Assembly (NCBI GenBank): GCA_000961695.1
Contig: LADW01000021.1
Coordinates: 1 to 52,138, forward strand
Source: Hyphomonadaceae bacterium BRH_c29
GTDB taxonomy: Bacteria > Pseudomonadota > Alphaproteobacteria > Caulobacterales > Hyphomonadaceae
DNA length: 52,138 bases
Direction: 5' to 3'
Part shown: in pieces, positions 24,587 through 33,537 of the stretch
Numbering within the stretch: the first letter of the stretch is position 1
Layout of the letters: every line of letters starts with the position of its first letter
The notes under the pieces: generated by a model
Database searches by the model: none
Seen by the model: only the letters and a program-made list of their open reading frames with translations
What the model was told of the DNA's origin: nothing
Made by a program: the position numbers and the translations under genes

Positions 24587-25590
24587 GGCACGCGCTCCAG
24601 CAATTGCTCGGCAGCCATTGCCACCCGTTCGTCTTCATGATCCCGGAATTGCGCGTACAAGGACAAGGGGTCAGCAATCTGCCCGTCCGCCAGTCCTGCC
24701 GGATCATAGCTCCAGGTCTCCACGGCGAAGTTAGGCTCGTCAAAATGAGACTCACGGTATTCTTGGCTGGCGGCAAACCCCTTCCACTCGATGGCCGCGA
24801 TAGCAAAGACCTCTAGCTTCGGTGGGGACAAGTCGGTCAATTCAGAGAGTGCTGACTCGCCACCGAGTAGCATAGGGGGATGTGGGTGCGGTCCCCAGAC
24901 CAGCTTCCGGCTGCGTACCGGACTTTGCAGGAGCGAACGAACTCTTTCCATCATTTCCCGGCGGTCGCCTCGAAAGTGAAGGTGGCGTTCCCGGCCATAT
25001 TTTTCGGTTACCGCCAAGCCTATAGCTGCCAAATCATCAAAGGCCCGGCCTATAGACATGGGCGAATAATTCAAATCCCTTGCAAGTTCGGACGGCGTGG
25101 TCGCCGCTTCATTTCGCCGGAGCACGTAATGAAAAAATACGGCCTGTGCAGCAGGAGAGAGGCTATCAGGAGTTTCGGATTTCTGCGTCCGGAAGTGTTC
25201 TCGCAAATCCATGCCCAGTTCCGGTGCATAGAACTGGTTTCCGGGGACAATAAACGAAACGCCTTGCCCGATCAGGCGGGACCGGTCACGGGCGCTTAGC
25301 GCTGATATGCCAATGATCACCGGCCGAACGACCTGCGCTTCGACCAATCTGACATGCTTGCCGATATCCCCCGGCGTATCGGCAGCATCATTCACGAGCA
25401 TCAGAAGGCACACCCGTCCGGCAATGTCCGCGCGGTAGAAGCTATAGGCACGCGTCAGAAAGACCGGCAAATCCGACGGGGCGGATTCAGGTTCGACTTT
25501 CATAGTCGTATGCAGAATCTGACTAACATAGCTGGCAATCTGGCCAGCCAGGTGCTGAGATTCTGGAGCGGGATCATCATTATATAACAT
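24580..25590 (-). CDS. Winged-helix protein, putative antitoxin of the AbiE-like pair
   Basis: A 336-residue protein with a central MarR-like winged helix (residues 145-205: AAQAVFFHYVLRRNEAATTP, SELARDLNYSPMSIGRAFDD, LAAIGLAVTEKYGRERHLHF). The N-terminal 130 residues are a mixed alpha/beta region (LPVFLTRAYSFYRADIAGRV, VRPVIIGISALSARDRSRLI) and the C-terminal 120 residues are conserved-looking (KLVWGPHPHPPMLLGGESAL, SPPKLEVFAIAAIEWKGF). AbiEi antitoxins also combine an N-terminal winged helix with a C-terminal neutralising domain, but here the layout differs, so this may be another family. A palindromic operator lies 12 bases before the start, which fits autorepression. Confidence 0.7.
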   Translation of the reverse strand: MLYNDDPAPESQHLAGQIASYVSQILHTTMKVEPESAPSDLPVFLTRAYSFYRADIAGRVCLLMLVNDAADTPGDIGKHVRLVEAQVVRPVIIGISALSARDRSRLIGQGVSFIVPGNQFYAPELGMDLREHFRTQKSETPDSLSPAAQAVFFHYVLRRNEAATTPSELARDLNYSPMSIGRAFDDLAAIGLAVTEKYGRERHLHFRGDRREMMERVRSLLQSPVRSRKLVWGPHPHPPMLLGGESALSELTDLSPPKLEVFAIAAIEWKGFAASQEYRESHFDEPNFAVETWSYDPAGLADGQIADPLSLYAQFRDHEDERVAMAAEQLLERVPW

Positions 25591-25601
25591 CGTTGCCGGA
25601 T

Positions 25602-25622
25602 ACTAACATTGATAATGTTAGT
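25602..25622. promoter_or_regulatory. Palindromic operator of the AbiE-like operon
   Basis: ACTAACATT and AATGTTAGT are perfect 9-base arms around GAT, 12 bases upstream of the first start codon (25590). A partial extra half-site ATAATGTTAA follows at 25631-25640. The surroundings are AT-rich, as expected for a promoter. Confidence 0.75.
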
Positions 25623-25640
25623 GTTCAATCATAATGTTAA

Positions 25641-26454
25641 TTTTTCATAGTTGCCTGAAAAAATAGAAATTTTCATAGAGGCGCTGTTCTGAAACCCTGA
25701 AAAAATGCCTGATATCCATCAGAGCGAATGGTCTGAATTTTAGTCAAGTAGGAAGGGAAGTGGGTGTCACACCCCAGGCATCTAAACGATGCGTGTAAGG
25801 ACGAAACATCAAGTCCGAAATGGCAATGATTTCAGAGGACAAGAGCCTCTGATTTGCCGGTCGAGCGCATATCGCGCTTTCGGGCCGCTCGACCCTTAGG
25901 AAACTCTATTTCGGGATAGGCGTCAGATCAAGCCACTGGTTCCAATTCACACACATCGTATATTCGTGACCTGCTACAGAGTATCCGAGCCAGTTCGGAG
26001 GGCGGGTTTCGGCGTGGGTCTCGGAACCCAATGATGCCACCGTCATCGTACTTCCAGATTCCGGACCTTCGCAGCTCTTCAAAGCACCGGCAGGAGCTCG
26101 CCGACAACGGTCACTCGTTTTCGCCGCTTCGAGAGGAGCGTAAGTGCTGAGCTAAGATCGAACCCGGCCTTATAACGCTCTGCGTCTGCTCGACCATTGA
26201 CGGGTTTCGTCTGACTAAGGCCGCGACGATATTTTCGAGATGGATGCAGAATGTCCTGCTGTCACAAAAGAATTCAGGACGGCCCAGACGGTATGCATCT
26301 GGATCGACAAATGCTCGGAAATCTGCAGTGCGCGGCCATGCTGAATAGGAACCGCTGCCGACACTTACTCGACGCTAGACATGGACCGTGTTGATCAGCG
26401 GTTCGGCCGACACGGTCTCATCACCCGCGAAACCATGGAGTGCTGGGACCTGCG
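25641..26454. other. Gene-free segment with decayed sequence
   Basis: About 810 bp without a credible gene. The first 90 bp are AT-rich and probably belong to the operon's promoter. Near the right end (26380-26455) a short frame reads MDRVDQRFGRHGLI, vaguely like the C-terminal region of UmuC-type polymerases, but it is too short to call. The rest looks like degraded coding sequence. Confidence 0.45.
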
Positions 26455-27318
26455 TCAGGCGAGTTGGGTCTTGATCGTGTCAGCGATCAGTGTGGTCGAA
26501 CGGCCGATCAGTTTCGACAGAGTATTGCTGTCGTCCTGAAGCGCGCCGCTGGCGGCCTTGGCGTGCGTGTCGGCCAGCACTGCCGCGAAGGGAGCCGGCA
26601 GCCCCGCACCAATGAGGGCATCCCGATACGCGGCTTCAGGCAGGTTCACATACTCGACCGGCTTTGTCGCAATAGCTGAAAGTTGCGCAGCATAGTCGGC
26701 CAACGTGAGGCTCGTATCGCCGGCTAGTTCCAGCACTTTCCCTTCATGTCCGCCCGCAAGCACGACAGCAGCAGCCTCTGCGAAGTCCTGACGGCTTGCC
26801 GTGGAGAACCGGCCGTCTCCGGCAGCTCCAAAATACTTACCAGCTTGAATGTCCCGCGCTGCGCTGAAGGTGAAGTTCTCGCTATACCAGCCATTGCGCA
26901 GCAGGGTGTGGACAATGCCACTTTCGCGCAGCAGCGCCTCGGTAGCCAAATGCTCCTCAGCCAGTGCCATTCCATACCGGGGTGCATGAAGCAGGGAGGT
27001 GTAGACGATGAAGCCGACCCCGGCCGCCTTGGCTGCGTCGATCATGTTGCGATGCTGCGCGGCACGCTGGCCGACCTCGCTGCCTGAGATCAGTAGCAGC
27101 TTGTCCGCGCCGGCGAACCCCGCGCGCAATGAAGCCGGGTCGTCGTAGCTGGCCGTGCGTAATTCCACACCGGCCGCTGCCAGGTTCTGTGCCTTTGTCG
27201 GGTCACGAACCAGGCCGATCAGGCGGGCTGAAGGCGCCACCTTCTGCAACTCTGTCAATACCAGCCGGCCCAATTGACCCGTCGCCCCTGTCACCACGAT
27301 ATTCTCTCTTGTTGCCAT
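26455..27318 (-). CDS. NmrA-like NAD(P)-binding oxidoreductase (QorB type)
   Basis: A 287-residue atypical short-chain dehydrogenase of the NmrA/QorB (NAD(P)H:quinone oxidoreductase 2) type. The Rossmann motif GATGQLG is at residues 11-17 (ENIVVTGATGQLGRLVL), followed by the LVRDPTKAQNLAAAGVEL segment after beta-2. KLLLISGSEVGQRAAQHRNM and TLLRNGWYSENF near 140 are typical of QorB. The Tyr-xxx-Lys pair of classical SDRs is absent, as usual. It likely reduces quinones or senses the NADP state. It diverges from an HxlR regulator, the same arrangement as qorB-qorR systems. Confidence 0.9.
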   Translation of the reverse strand: MATRENIVVTGATGQLGRLVLTELQKVAPSARLIGLVRDPTKAQNLAAAGVELRTASYDDPASLRAGFAGADKLLLISGSEVGQRAAQHRNMIDAAKAAGVGFIVYTSLLHAPRYGMALAEEHLATEALLRESGIVHTLLRNGWYSENFTFSAARDIQAGKYFGAAGDGRFSTASRQDFAEAAAVVLAGGHEGKVLELAGDTSLTLADYAAQLSAIATKPVEYVNLPEAAYRDALIGAGLPAPFAAVLADTHAKAASGALQDDSNTLSKLIGRSTTLIADTIKTQLA

Positions 27319-27399
27319 GCAGCGCCTCCAATAGTCTAAAATGGATACTAGGTTTCATTTTGAGCTCATCGGAAGAACTTTGGAAGGAGGCACTTTCAA

Positions 27400-27831
27400 G
27401 TGACAAGGTTATGTACGGATAACTCCATCGAAATGTGCCGTGATGAGATCGTCGCGGGCTATCGCCAATGGCGGGAACGCACGGGGAATAATCCCCATTG
27501 TCCGGTGCGCGACGTGCTCGACCGCATGGGCGACAAGTGGACAACACTGATCGTGATTACGCTCGCGGAGCGTCCGCACCGATTCAGCGAGATTCATCGA
27601 GCCGTCCCCGACATCTCCAGGCGCATGTTGACGCAGACGCTGCGCCATCTGGAGCGCGATGGGATGGTGCTGCGCCAGGTGTTTCCAACAATGCCGCCCA
27701 GTGTCGAATACCGTCTGACGCACCTTGGCGAATCTTTGCTCAGGCCCCTTGCAGAGCTGATCGCCTGGGCTGATGGCAACCATGAGCGGATCATGGCAGC
27801 CCGTGTGGCATACGATGCAGGCTCCGGCTAG
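27400..27831 (+). CDS. HxlR family transcriptional regulator
   Basis: A 143-residue HxlR-type winged-helix regulator. The signature [19 protein letters not shown] is near residue 34, then [57 protein letters not shown]. The upstream Cys of CPV is the usual redox-sensing residue in QorR/HypR-like members. The first codon is GTG 27400, ten bases after GGAGG (27386-27390); ATG 27433 is an alternative that would still keep the whole domain. It diverges from the NmrA-like gene across 81 bp and probably represses it. Confidence 0.9.
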   Translation: MTRLCTDNSIEMCRDEIVAGYRQWRERTGNNPHCPVRDVLDRMGDKWTTLIVITLAERPHRFSEIHRAVPDISRRMLTQTLRHLERDGMVLRQVFPTMPPSVEYRLTHLGESLLRPLAELIAWADGNHERIMAARVAYDAGSG

Positions 27832-27939
27832 TTGCCCCTTTACGGCTTGGGATCTGTCGATCATCGCCACAATCAAGGGGATTTGCACGGTCGCCACGAT
27901 GGTCATCTCACAGAATGTGGCACTTGAGCTGATTTGCTT

Positions 27940-28251
27940 TGACCGCTGAAACCGGACGCGACCACTGTCACGCCCGGATCTTTGGCTGTCCTCGCCGCAG
28001 GCCTGCATCTGGCCGTCTTGGTGGCATGATCGAGGATGCCGATGGCGCTCTCGATTTGATCGACGAAACGGTGTCCGGCCTCGATCAGGCGGACACCGCA
28101 CGTGTGACAGTCAAAGATGATGATGCCAAGGTCGTCTTCCAGCGCCCTTGATCCTTGCGCTGACGCTCAACGGACTTGTGCCAGGCGCCTGCGCCGCACG
28201 ATGGAAGTTGAGATATTCTGCAACAGCAAACGTCTGGACGAGAGCGGTCAT
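27940..28251 (-). pseudogene. LysR regulator remnant (frameshifted)
   Basis: The reading starts MTALVQTFAVAEYLNFHRAA and QAPGTSPLSVSARIK, a clear LysR helix-turn-helix. The frame is then lost, and the continuation (LEDDLGIIIFDCHTCGVRLI, EAGHRFVDQIESAIGIL) is found one frame away from about 28150 down to 28010. The remaining LysR effector domain is missing. It lies downstream of the broken MFS gene on the same strand. Confidence 0.8.
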
Positions 28252-28324
28252 CGGGATGCGGCCACAAAGCAAAGAAGAAAGTTCCCTCTCCTTGATGCTT
28301 CGATACGACCGCCTCCTCATTGGT

Positions 28325-29097
28325 CGTCACCTCTCCTGTGGATCGAGGCGTCCTGCACTGGCCGGCGCGAGGCGCAGCAGGCCGAGCAGTGCCAGGCCCA
28401 CCCCGATAATGGCGAACGCAGGCCATATCCAGCGGCGATGCCGATCCCACCGGCCCATGTCCCAAAGGCGAGGCCGGCACTCATGATTGAGGTGTGAGCG
28501 GTATTGACGAGCGGACCGGGGTCAGCGGCGCGCATGACGCGGGCGACCATGGCGGGATTCATCGGCACGTCACCATGAGCGTGCAAAGCGCGGCAAGAAC
28601 CGCGAAGCACCAGAAGCTCGCACGCCAACCGAAGGTCTGCTTGATAACGGTTGCGGCGGGCATGCCGAGTACCGTCGCCAGCATGAGACCGCCAAGCCCG
28701 ATCAAAGCCGCACGGCCTCTCACCTCGGGGGCAACCAGACCGGCGCAGATTGCGAGTGAGACCCCGAAGCATGCCAAGCTCGAAACACCTGTCACGACGC
28801 GGGCTGCCGCCTTCACGGTGTCACTCGTTGCCATCGCCGCCACGACGCCGCCCGCTACATAAAGAACGCGCAGCCAGAGCAACGCCGGCTTGTTCTGCAC
28901 CCGCAGTGTAAGAAACAGCGCAGTCAGGATTGGTCCGCCGATCGCCATGCCGAGTGCATAGAGCGAGATCGGATATCCGACCTCGGAGACGGAGACGCCG
29001 AATGTATCGACGAGCGCCGCATCATATCGGCGACCACGAACTCCGACGTGGTGAACACGACTATAGTCAGCCCGAGCAGGTAGACCACCATTGGCAT
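28325..29097 (-). pseudogene. MFS transporter remnant (frameshifts and internal loss)
   Basis: Three pieces in different frames add up to part of an AraJ-like major facilitator. The first is MPMVVYLLGLTIVVFTTSEF starting at 29097, the second TFGVSVSEVGYPISLYALGM through PEVRGRAALIGLGGLMLATV and FGWRASFWCFAVLAALCTLM to about 28560, the third MVARVMRAADPGPLVNTAHT, then SIMSAGLAFGTWAGGIGIAA to about 28390. The junction between pieces two and three also lacks about 150 residues of the normal middle. A working transporter is not possible. Confidence 0.85.
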
Positions 29098-29492
29098 CCC
29101 TTGTGGTCTGTCGTCTATCCGGACTGCCGCCGCTGTGGTGTATGCCGGGCTGGCTGTGCCGCCAGCCGCCGGACGGCGCGCGCCGTCGGATCCGGTGTGG
29201 TCTGGACGTCTTTGTAGATGTCGCGCCACGGCGTTTCGGCACCGTAGAACGGGACAGCCGGTTCATGCACGCACTTGAACCGATCGGCCGTTGCCATGAA
29301 GCATCGCAACGAACCGAACACCCGGAGTGAGCCGGTCGGCCGGAGCTCATCGCGAGCGAGCGTTATCCAGCCGTCGACGCGCCGATCCCAGGCGAGCGAC
29401 TTTTCGCCAGAGGGCAGATCGGCGAGGACCCTGTCGAACGGGCTGTGCGTGGACGATGAAGGGTCCATAGGTGGCGACATCACCACCTTTGA

Positions 29493-29705
29493 CGAGCAGC
29501 TTTTCGTAACCTGTCTCCGCTCCTTGATGCCAAGGTCGAGGATGCTGACTGGAAGGAAGTGGCGCGAATCGTTGTGCACCGCGATCCCGTCGCCGAAGAA
29601 CTGCGGACCTTTCGTTACTGGCAAAGTCATCTCGAACGCGCTCAATGGCTGTCGCGCGAGGGCGACAAGCGAATACTGGAACAGGCTGCCGCCAATAAGG
29701 CGTAA
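29493..29705 (+). pseudogene. DUF2285 domain remnant
   Basis: A 70-codon piece ending at TAA 29703 carries VEDADWKEVARIVVHRDPVA and SHLERAQWLSREGDKRIL. This pattern is the C-terminal DUF2285 domain, common in integrative conjugative elements of Alphaproteobacteria near DNA-binding genes. An in-frame stop lies directly upstream at 29490, so the N-terminal part is lost. It is evidence for an older element at this place. Confidence 0.65.
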
Positions 29706-29765
29706 AGGTCGATTGCGTTTCAGCCTGCTTTCTGTCGCAAGGTTCGGGATATTTGCGCCAGCACG

Positions 29766-30896
29766 CTACCGAAGCACACTCAAGGCGTTCTTCAGATCCG
29801 AGATAATATCCTCTGGATGCTCCAGCCCAACAGAAAGGCGCAGCAGTCCTGCCGGTGCCATTGATCCCGGTCCTTCAACCGACGCCCTGTGCTCGATAAG
29901 GGAATGAGTGCCGCCGAGGCTCGTTGCCCGTGTGACGAGTTTGAGCTGCGCCGCCACGGCCATTGCGGCGTCGGCGCCGCCATGAACAATGAATGACAGC
30001 ATCGCGCCGTAGCCCGCCATCTGCTGTCCAGCCAAAGCGTGTCCCGGATCGTCCGGCAACCCCGGAAACAGCACGTTCTCGACACGCGGATGGGCAACCA
30101 GAGCCTCCGCTACCTTCTGCGCGCCAGCACAATGCGCCCGCATCCGCAGCGGCAGGGTCTGCAACCCTCGCAATGCCAGCCAGCAGTCGAATGGCGCGGC
30201 CACACTTCCCTTGTGGTGCTGGATCATACGCAACGGCCGTTCAAGCGGGGATGCCTCTGGCACGATGACGACGCCAGCCATCAGGTCCGAATGACCACCT
30301 ATATACTTCGTTGCCGAGTGCATGACGGCATCCGCGCCAAGTTCAAGCGGACGCTGAAGCACCGGGGTTGCCCAGGTGTTGTCCACTACGGCGAGCGCGC
30401 CAGCCTCGCGGGCGATCTGGCAGGCGGCACGCACATCCACCACCCGGATCAGCGGGTTGGACGGGGTTTCGATCCAGACAAGACCGGTCGGTGCGGCCGT
30501 GACCGCCGCACGCAAAGCATCGAGATTACGCATATCGACCGGAACGAACTCGAAGCGGCGTCCGATATCCGTTTCCTCGATCAGCGAGCGGATACCGAAA
30601 TACATGTCGTCGGGAGCGACGATGCGGCCCTTTTCCGGATGCCACTCGAACAGGGCCGTGATTGCCGCCATTCCAGAGGAAAACGCAATCGCTGTATGTC
30701 CTCCTTCCAGCGCCGCCATCGCTGTTTCAAAGGCGTTGCGCGTCGGGTTCGCATCCCGCGTATATGCAAGACCCGACGGGAACGAACCGTCAGCACCACG
30801 CTCGAAGGTCGTGCTGGTGTGAAGAGGAATCGACACGGCTCCGGTCGAAGGATCGACACGACGGCCGATATGTATGGCTTTGGTCTCAAGTTGCAT
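29766..30896 (-). CDS. PLP-dependent Cys/Met metabolism enzyme (cystathionine gamma-synthase family)
   Basis: A 376-residue fold-type I PLP enzyme of the trans-sulfuration family. Visible are PLHTSTTFERGADG near residue 24, YTRDANPTRNAFETAMAALE, FSSGMAAITALF around 75, DNTWATP near 173, and the PLP lysine in HSATKYIGGHSDLMAG near residue 195; the C-terminal part has RLSVGLEHPEDIISDL. It could be a cystathionine gamma-synthase/lyase, a homocysteine-forming sulfhydrylase or a methionine gamma-lyase; the sequence alone does not decide. It diverges from an XRE-cupin regulator, with operator repeats in the 92-bp gap, so it is presumably controlled by that protein. Confidence 0.9.
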   Translation of the reverse strand: MQLETKAIHIGRRVDPSTGAVSIPLHTSTTFERGADGSFPSGLAYTRDANPTRNAFETAMAALEGGHTAIAFSSGMAAITALFEWHPEKGRIVAPDDMYFGIRSLIEETDIGRRFEFVPVDMRNLDALRAAVTAAPTGLVWIETPSNPLIRVVDVRAACQIAREAGALAVVDNTWATPVLQRPLELGADAVMHSATKYIGGHSDLMAGVVIVPEASPLERPLRMIQHHKGSVAAPFDCWLALRGLQTLPLRMRAHCAGAQKVAEALVAHPRVENVLFPGLPDDPGHALAGQQMAGYGAMLSFIVHGGADAAMAVAAQLKLVTRATSLGGTHSLIEHRASVEGPGSMAPAGLLRLSVGLEHPEDIISDLKNALSVLR

Positions 30897-30931
30897 CGGA
30901 AAGCTCCACCTATTGTCTTGCCGCGACCCGG

Positions 30932-30960
30932 TTGAAGTTGGCGGCGTCGGTCAGTATAAT
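30932..30960 (+). promoter_or_regulatory. Promoter of the XRE-cupin regulator
   Basis: TTGAAG (30932-30937) and a perfect TATAAT (30955-30960) are separated by 17 bp. The -10 box lies inside the first copy of a repeated operator (30950-30965). Confidence 0.75.
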
Positions 30961-30995
30961 GACCGCACCAGGAATGGAAGTCAATATAATGACCG
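30950..30995. promoter_or_regulatory. Tandem operator repeats, XRE-cupin regulator
   Basis: GTCAGTATAATGACCG (30950-30965) and GTCAATATAATGACCG (30980-30995) differ at one base and are exactly 30 bp apart. Each has the dyad GTCA-N6-TGAC. The first covers the -10 box, the second covers the ATG at 30989. The position suggests autorepression and control of the divergent PLP gene. Confidence 0.7.
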
Positions 30996-31588
30996 ATGCG
31001 GTGCGAATGACCGAAACTGAGGAACAACTTGGCTCTGCGCTCGCCTCACGCCTCAGCCATCTGCGGCAGGACCGCAAGCTGAGCCTCGACGCTCTGGCGA
31101 AGCTTGCCGGACTGTCGAAAGGGACTGTCGTGGCGCTCGAAAAGGGCAAGGCGAATCCGAGCATTGGTGTTCTGTGCCGTCTGGCGGCGGCTTTTTCGGT
31201 CTCAGTGTCCGATCTGGTGAGCGATCCGTTGATTGCCGGTTCGGGCACCCTGATCGAGCGGACGACAGGGAACACCCTCTGGACCAGCGCGAAGGGCAGC
31301 GAAGCGCGATTGCTCGCATCCACCTCCGGCCGGACGATGTTCGAGCTATGGTCATGGACCATCATGCCGGGTGATGGCTCTCATGCCGATGCCCACAGTC
31401 CCGGCACGCGCGAACTGATTTCGGTCGAGCAAGGAAGCCTGCGGATCACCGTCGGCACGGAGACCTTGACCCTGAAAGCCGGCGAGAGTGCCAGACTGAT
31501 GACCGATCGACCGCATTCCTATGTCTCGGCAGGCGATGAGCCCGCCGTCTTCACCATGGCCGTGCTGGAGCACGGTGCGCAGCGATGA
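30989..31588 (+). CDS. XRE-family regulator with cupin sensor domain
   Basis: A 199-residue two-domain regulator. Residues 12-70 form an XRE helix-turn-helix (LASRLSHLRQDRKLSLDALA, GLSKGTVVALEKGKANPSIG, VLCRLAAAFSVSVSDLV). Residues 120-195 form a cupin barrel (SHADAHSPGTRELISVEQGS, LRITVGTETLTLKAGESARL, DRPHSYVSAG), the usual small-ligand sensor. Possible starts are ATG 30989, ATG 31007 and ATG 30974; I take 30989, where the second operator repeat would cover the start. The regulated gene is probably the divergent PLP enzyme; PaiB follows 41 bases downstream in the same direction. Confidence 0.88.
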   Translation: MTDAVRMTETEEQLGSALASRLSHLRQDRKLSLDALAKLAGLSKGTVVALEKGKANPSIGVLCRLAAAFSVSVSDLVSDPLIAGSGTLIERTTGNTLWTSAKGSEARLLASTSGRTMFELWSWTIMPGDGSHADAHSPGTRELISVEQGSLRITVGTETLTLKAGESARLMTDRPHSYVSAGDEPAVFTMAVLEHGAQR

Positions 31589-31629
31589 CCCGCCGGCCAT
31601 GCGCTCTCAAACCTTAAGGATGAACACCC

Positions 31630-32268
31630 ATGTACGTGCCTGCGCATTTCAAGGAAGCCAACCGGGATCTCCTGTACGGACTGATCGAAAGCCACCCGCT
31701 TGGCATCCTGATTACCAATGGAGCAAGCGGGCTGGACGCGAATCACGTTCCTTTCGACTTCGACCGCACGCAAGGGGAGCATGGCACCCTTTATTGCCAT
31801 GTGGCCCGCAACAACGCAGTCTGGCAGGACGTTGCAACCGGCGATGACGTGCTTGTGGTGTTTCGGTCGGCCGATGCCTACATCTCGCCGAACTGGTATC
31901 CCAGCAAACATGAGTTTCATAAGCAGGTTCCGACCTGGAACTATATCGTTGCTCACGCGCATGGACGGATCACTGTTCATGACGACGAGCGCCATGCCCG
32001 GCGCAACGTTGCCAAGCTCACCCATCGGCACGAGGCAAGCCAGCCCGTGCCATGGAAGATGGGAGACGCACCACGCGAGTTTACCGCCTCTATGGTAAAG
32101 GCGATTGTCGCCCTTGAGATCGAAATTACCCGGTTGGTCGGCAAGGCCAAGCTCAGTCAGAACAAGGAGCCGCGCGATATTCGCAGCGCTGGGGACGCCC
32201 TGATCGTGCAGGGCAATGAACAGATCGGGCAAGCGATGCTCGCCGCCGCTGCCAAAAAGCCGGAATAG
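31630..32268 (+). CDS. PaiB-like FMN-binding protein
   Basis: A 212-residue protein of the PaiB / FMN-binding negative transcriptional regulator family, a split-barrel flavin-binding fold. Signatures are MYVPAHFKEANRDLLYGLIE at the N-terminus, HPLGILITNGASGLDANHVP, GTLYCHVARNNAVWQD, ISPNWYPSKHEFHKQVPTWN near residue 77 and the C-terminal KAKLSQNKEPRDIRSAGDAL. Bacillus PaiB represses protease and sporulation genes; its role here is unknown. The start ATG 31630 follows AAGGATG-type sequence about 10 bases upstream. It is probably in one message with the XRE-cupin gene. Confidence 0.92.
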   Translation: MYVPAHFKEANRDLLYGLIESHPLGILITNGASGLDANHVPFDFDRTQGEHGTLYCHVARNNAVWQDVATGDDVLVVFRSADAYISPNWYPSKHEFHKQVPTWNYIVAHAHGRITVHDDERHARRNVAKLTHRHEASQPVPWKMGDAPREFTASMVKAIVALEIEITRLVGKAKLSQNKEPRDIRSAGDALIVQGNEQIGQAMLAAAAKKPE

Positions 32269-32878
32269 GTTCAGTGTGAAATGGAAGCCGGTGACACTCT
32301 GGATCGCGTGCGGTCCGCAATAGCCGGTCAGCTCGACCGGCCATGCCGACGGGCGAGGAACGGCGGTACGACCACAGCCTGCTCGATGACGTGATGGCCA
32401 ACCCAAGCCCGGACGCAGTCGGATATGACGGTTCCGGTCGCTTGGCGCGCGATCGCGAGGACGAAGGAGTAGACGCTAACGAGGAAGTGCGATGACCCGG
32501 CTGCTGGCGATTATCGCGATCATGGCGACCACAGCCGCCACCACGAGTCGTAGGCAGCTTGCGACATAGTCTTCAACGGAAGGTCTTCGCCAACCGATCG
32601 GTGATTGGGCGTTCCAGAATCTCGATGCCATCGACCAAGCCCGTCAGGCTTTCGACGCGCGCAACGGGTCAGCCGAAACACCTTGGGGACCGAAGTGGCC
32701 TGTCAACGTTTTCGCGCATGGGCGCCGAGATCATAGGAACCCCGCCAAGAGTTGCCTGACGACGGCAGGGCCACGCTGCCAGCATGAGTGAACCCTGTTT
32801 CCGAACCTATGCTTGTTGGACCACAGGTGAGTGGCGGGATCGGTCTCTATTCAAATTGAGCCTTCCGTGATCGGACGT
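32269..32878. other. Gene-free segment with possible small remnants
   Basis: About 610 bp without a gene I can support. Two short overlapping frames exist: one ending EDEGVDANEEVR at 32494 and a 25-codon frame from 32492 (MTRLLAIIAIMATTAATTS) that looks like the start of a signal peptide, cut short by a stop. They may be the scar of a lost operon. Confidence 0.4.
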
Positions 32879-33526
32879 TCAACCTTCGCAGAGGCTCCGT
32901 CTGGCGGCTTGGCGTACATGATCGCTTAACGCCTTCAACGGCTTCGCGTGACGCTGCGATATGGTCCAATAGAGCTTCACGGCAATAGGTGTGTTCACTG
33001 ACAACTCGACCAGCAACCCTTCGGCGATCCATGGGCGCACGAGCATGGCTGGCTGCATGCCCCAGGCCCTTCGCGCTGGCGTAGAATTGAGGAAGCCGAA
33101 TGAGGAATGCACCCAGTGCATTGGAGCGTTCAGTTCGACGCCGTGGGTTTCCCTCGCCCGCCGTGCCTGCAGTCCGTCGCGCCGTTCGAAGCGCAGGCAC
33201 AGCGCTCGATTATGGGCCTGTTCGGTGATACCTTCCACGAAATGGCGTGCAGCAGAATCAGGGCTGCAACAAGCCAGATATTCGAGACTTCCAAGCTCGA
33301 TCGTCCTGCAGCCCTGGACCGCTTCCGGATCTCCCGAGACGGCGGCCAGGACTTCGTCCGACCTAAGGCGGTCAGCCGAAAGGCCTTCGTCCTCGATGAT
33401 GAAATCAAGCGGGAACCGGGTAGACTTGGCGAAGCGCGCGGCGGCTTCAGGAAACCATGTCGCGATGCTGTCCGAGTTGACCGCCACTTTCAACGTGACG
33501 GGCACGTCCGACTGTCCGAGCGACAA
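32879..33526 (-). pseudogene. ArgP-like LysR regulator lacking its DNA-binding domain
   Basis: The product of about 215 residues matches the effector-binding half of ArgP/IciA-type LysR proteins: VTLKVAVNSDSIATWFPEAA, DFIIEDEGLSADRLRSDEVL, AVSGDPEAVQGCRTIELGSL, EYLACCSPDSAARHFVEGIT. The N-terminal helix-turn-helix of about 90 residues is absent; upstream lies the end of another LysR gene. Without the head it cannot regulate as ArgP does, so I call it a truncated pseudogene, although the frame itself is open. Confidence 0.75.
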
Positions 33527-33537
33527 GTTTGGTACGA

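Noticed and set aside
26380..26455. Possible UmuC-type polymerase fragment (MDRVDQRFGRHGL)
   Set aside because: Only about 15 residues resemble the family and the flanking sequence gives no support in any frame.
31519..32406. A 295-codon minus-strand frame opposite PaiB
   Set aside because: PaiB signatures on the plus strand explain the region; the antisense frame has no recognised motif.
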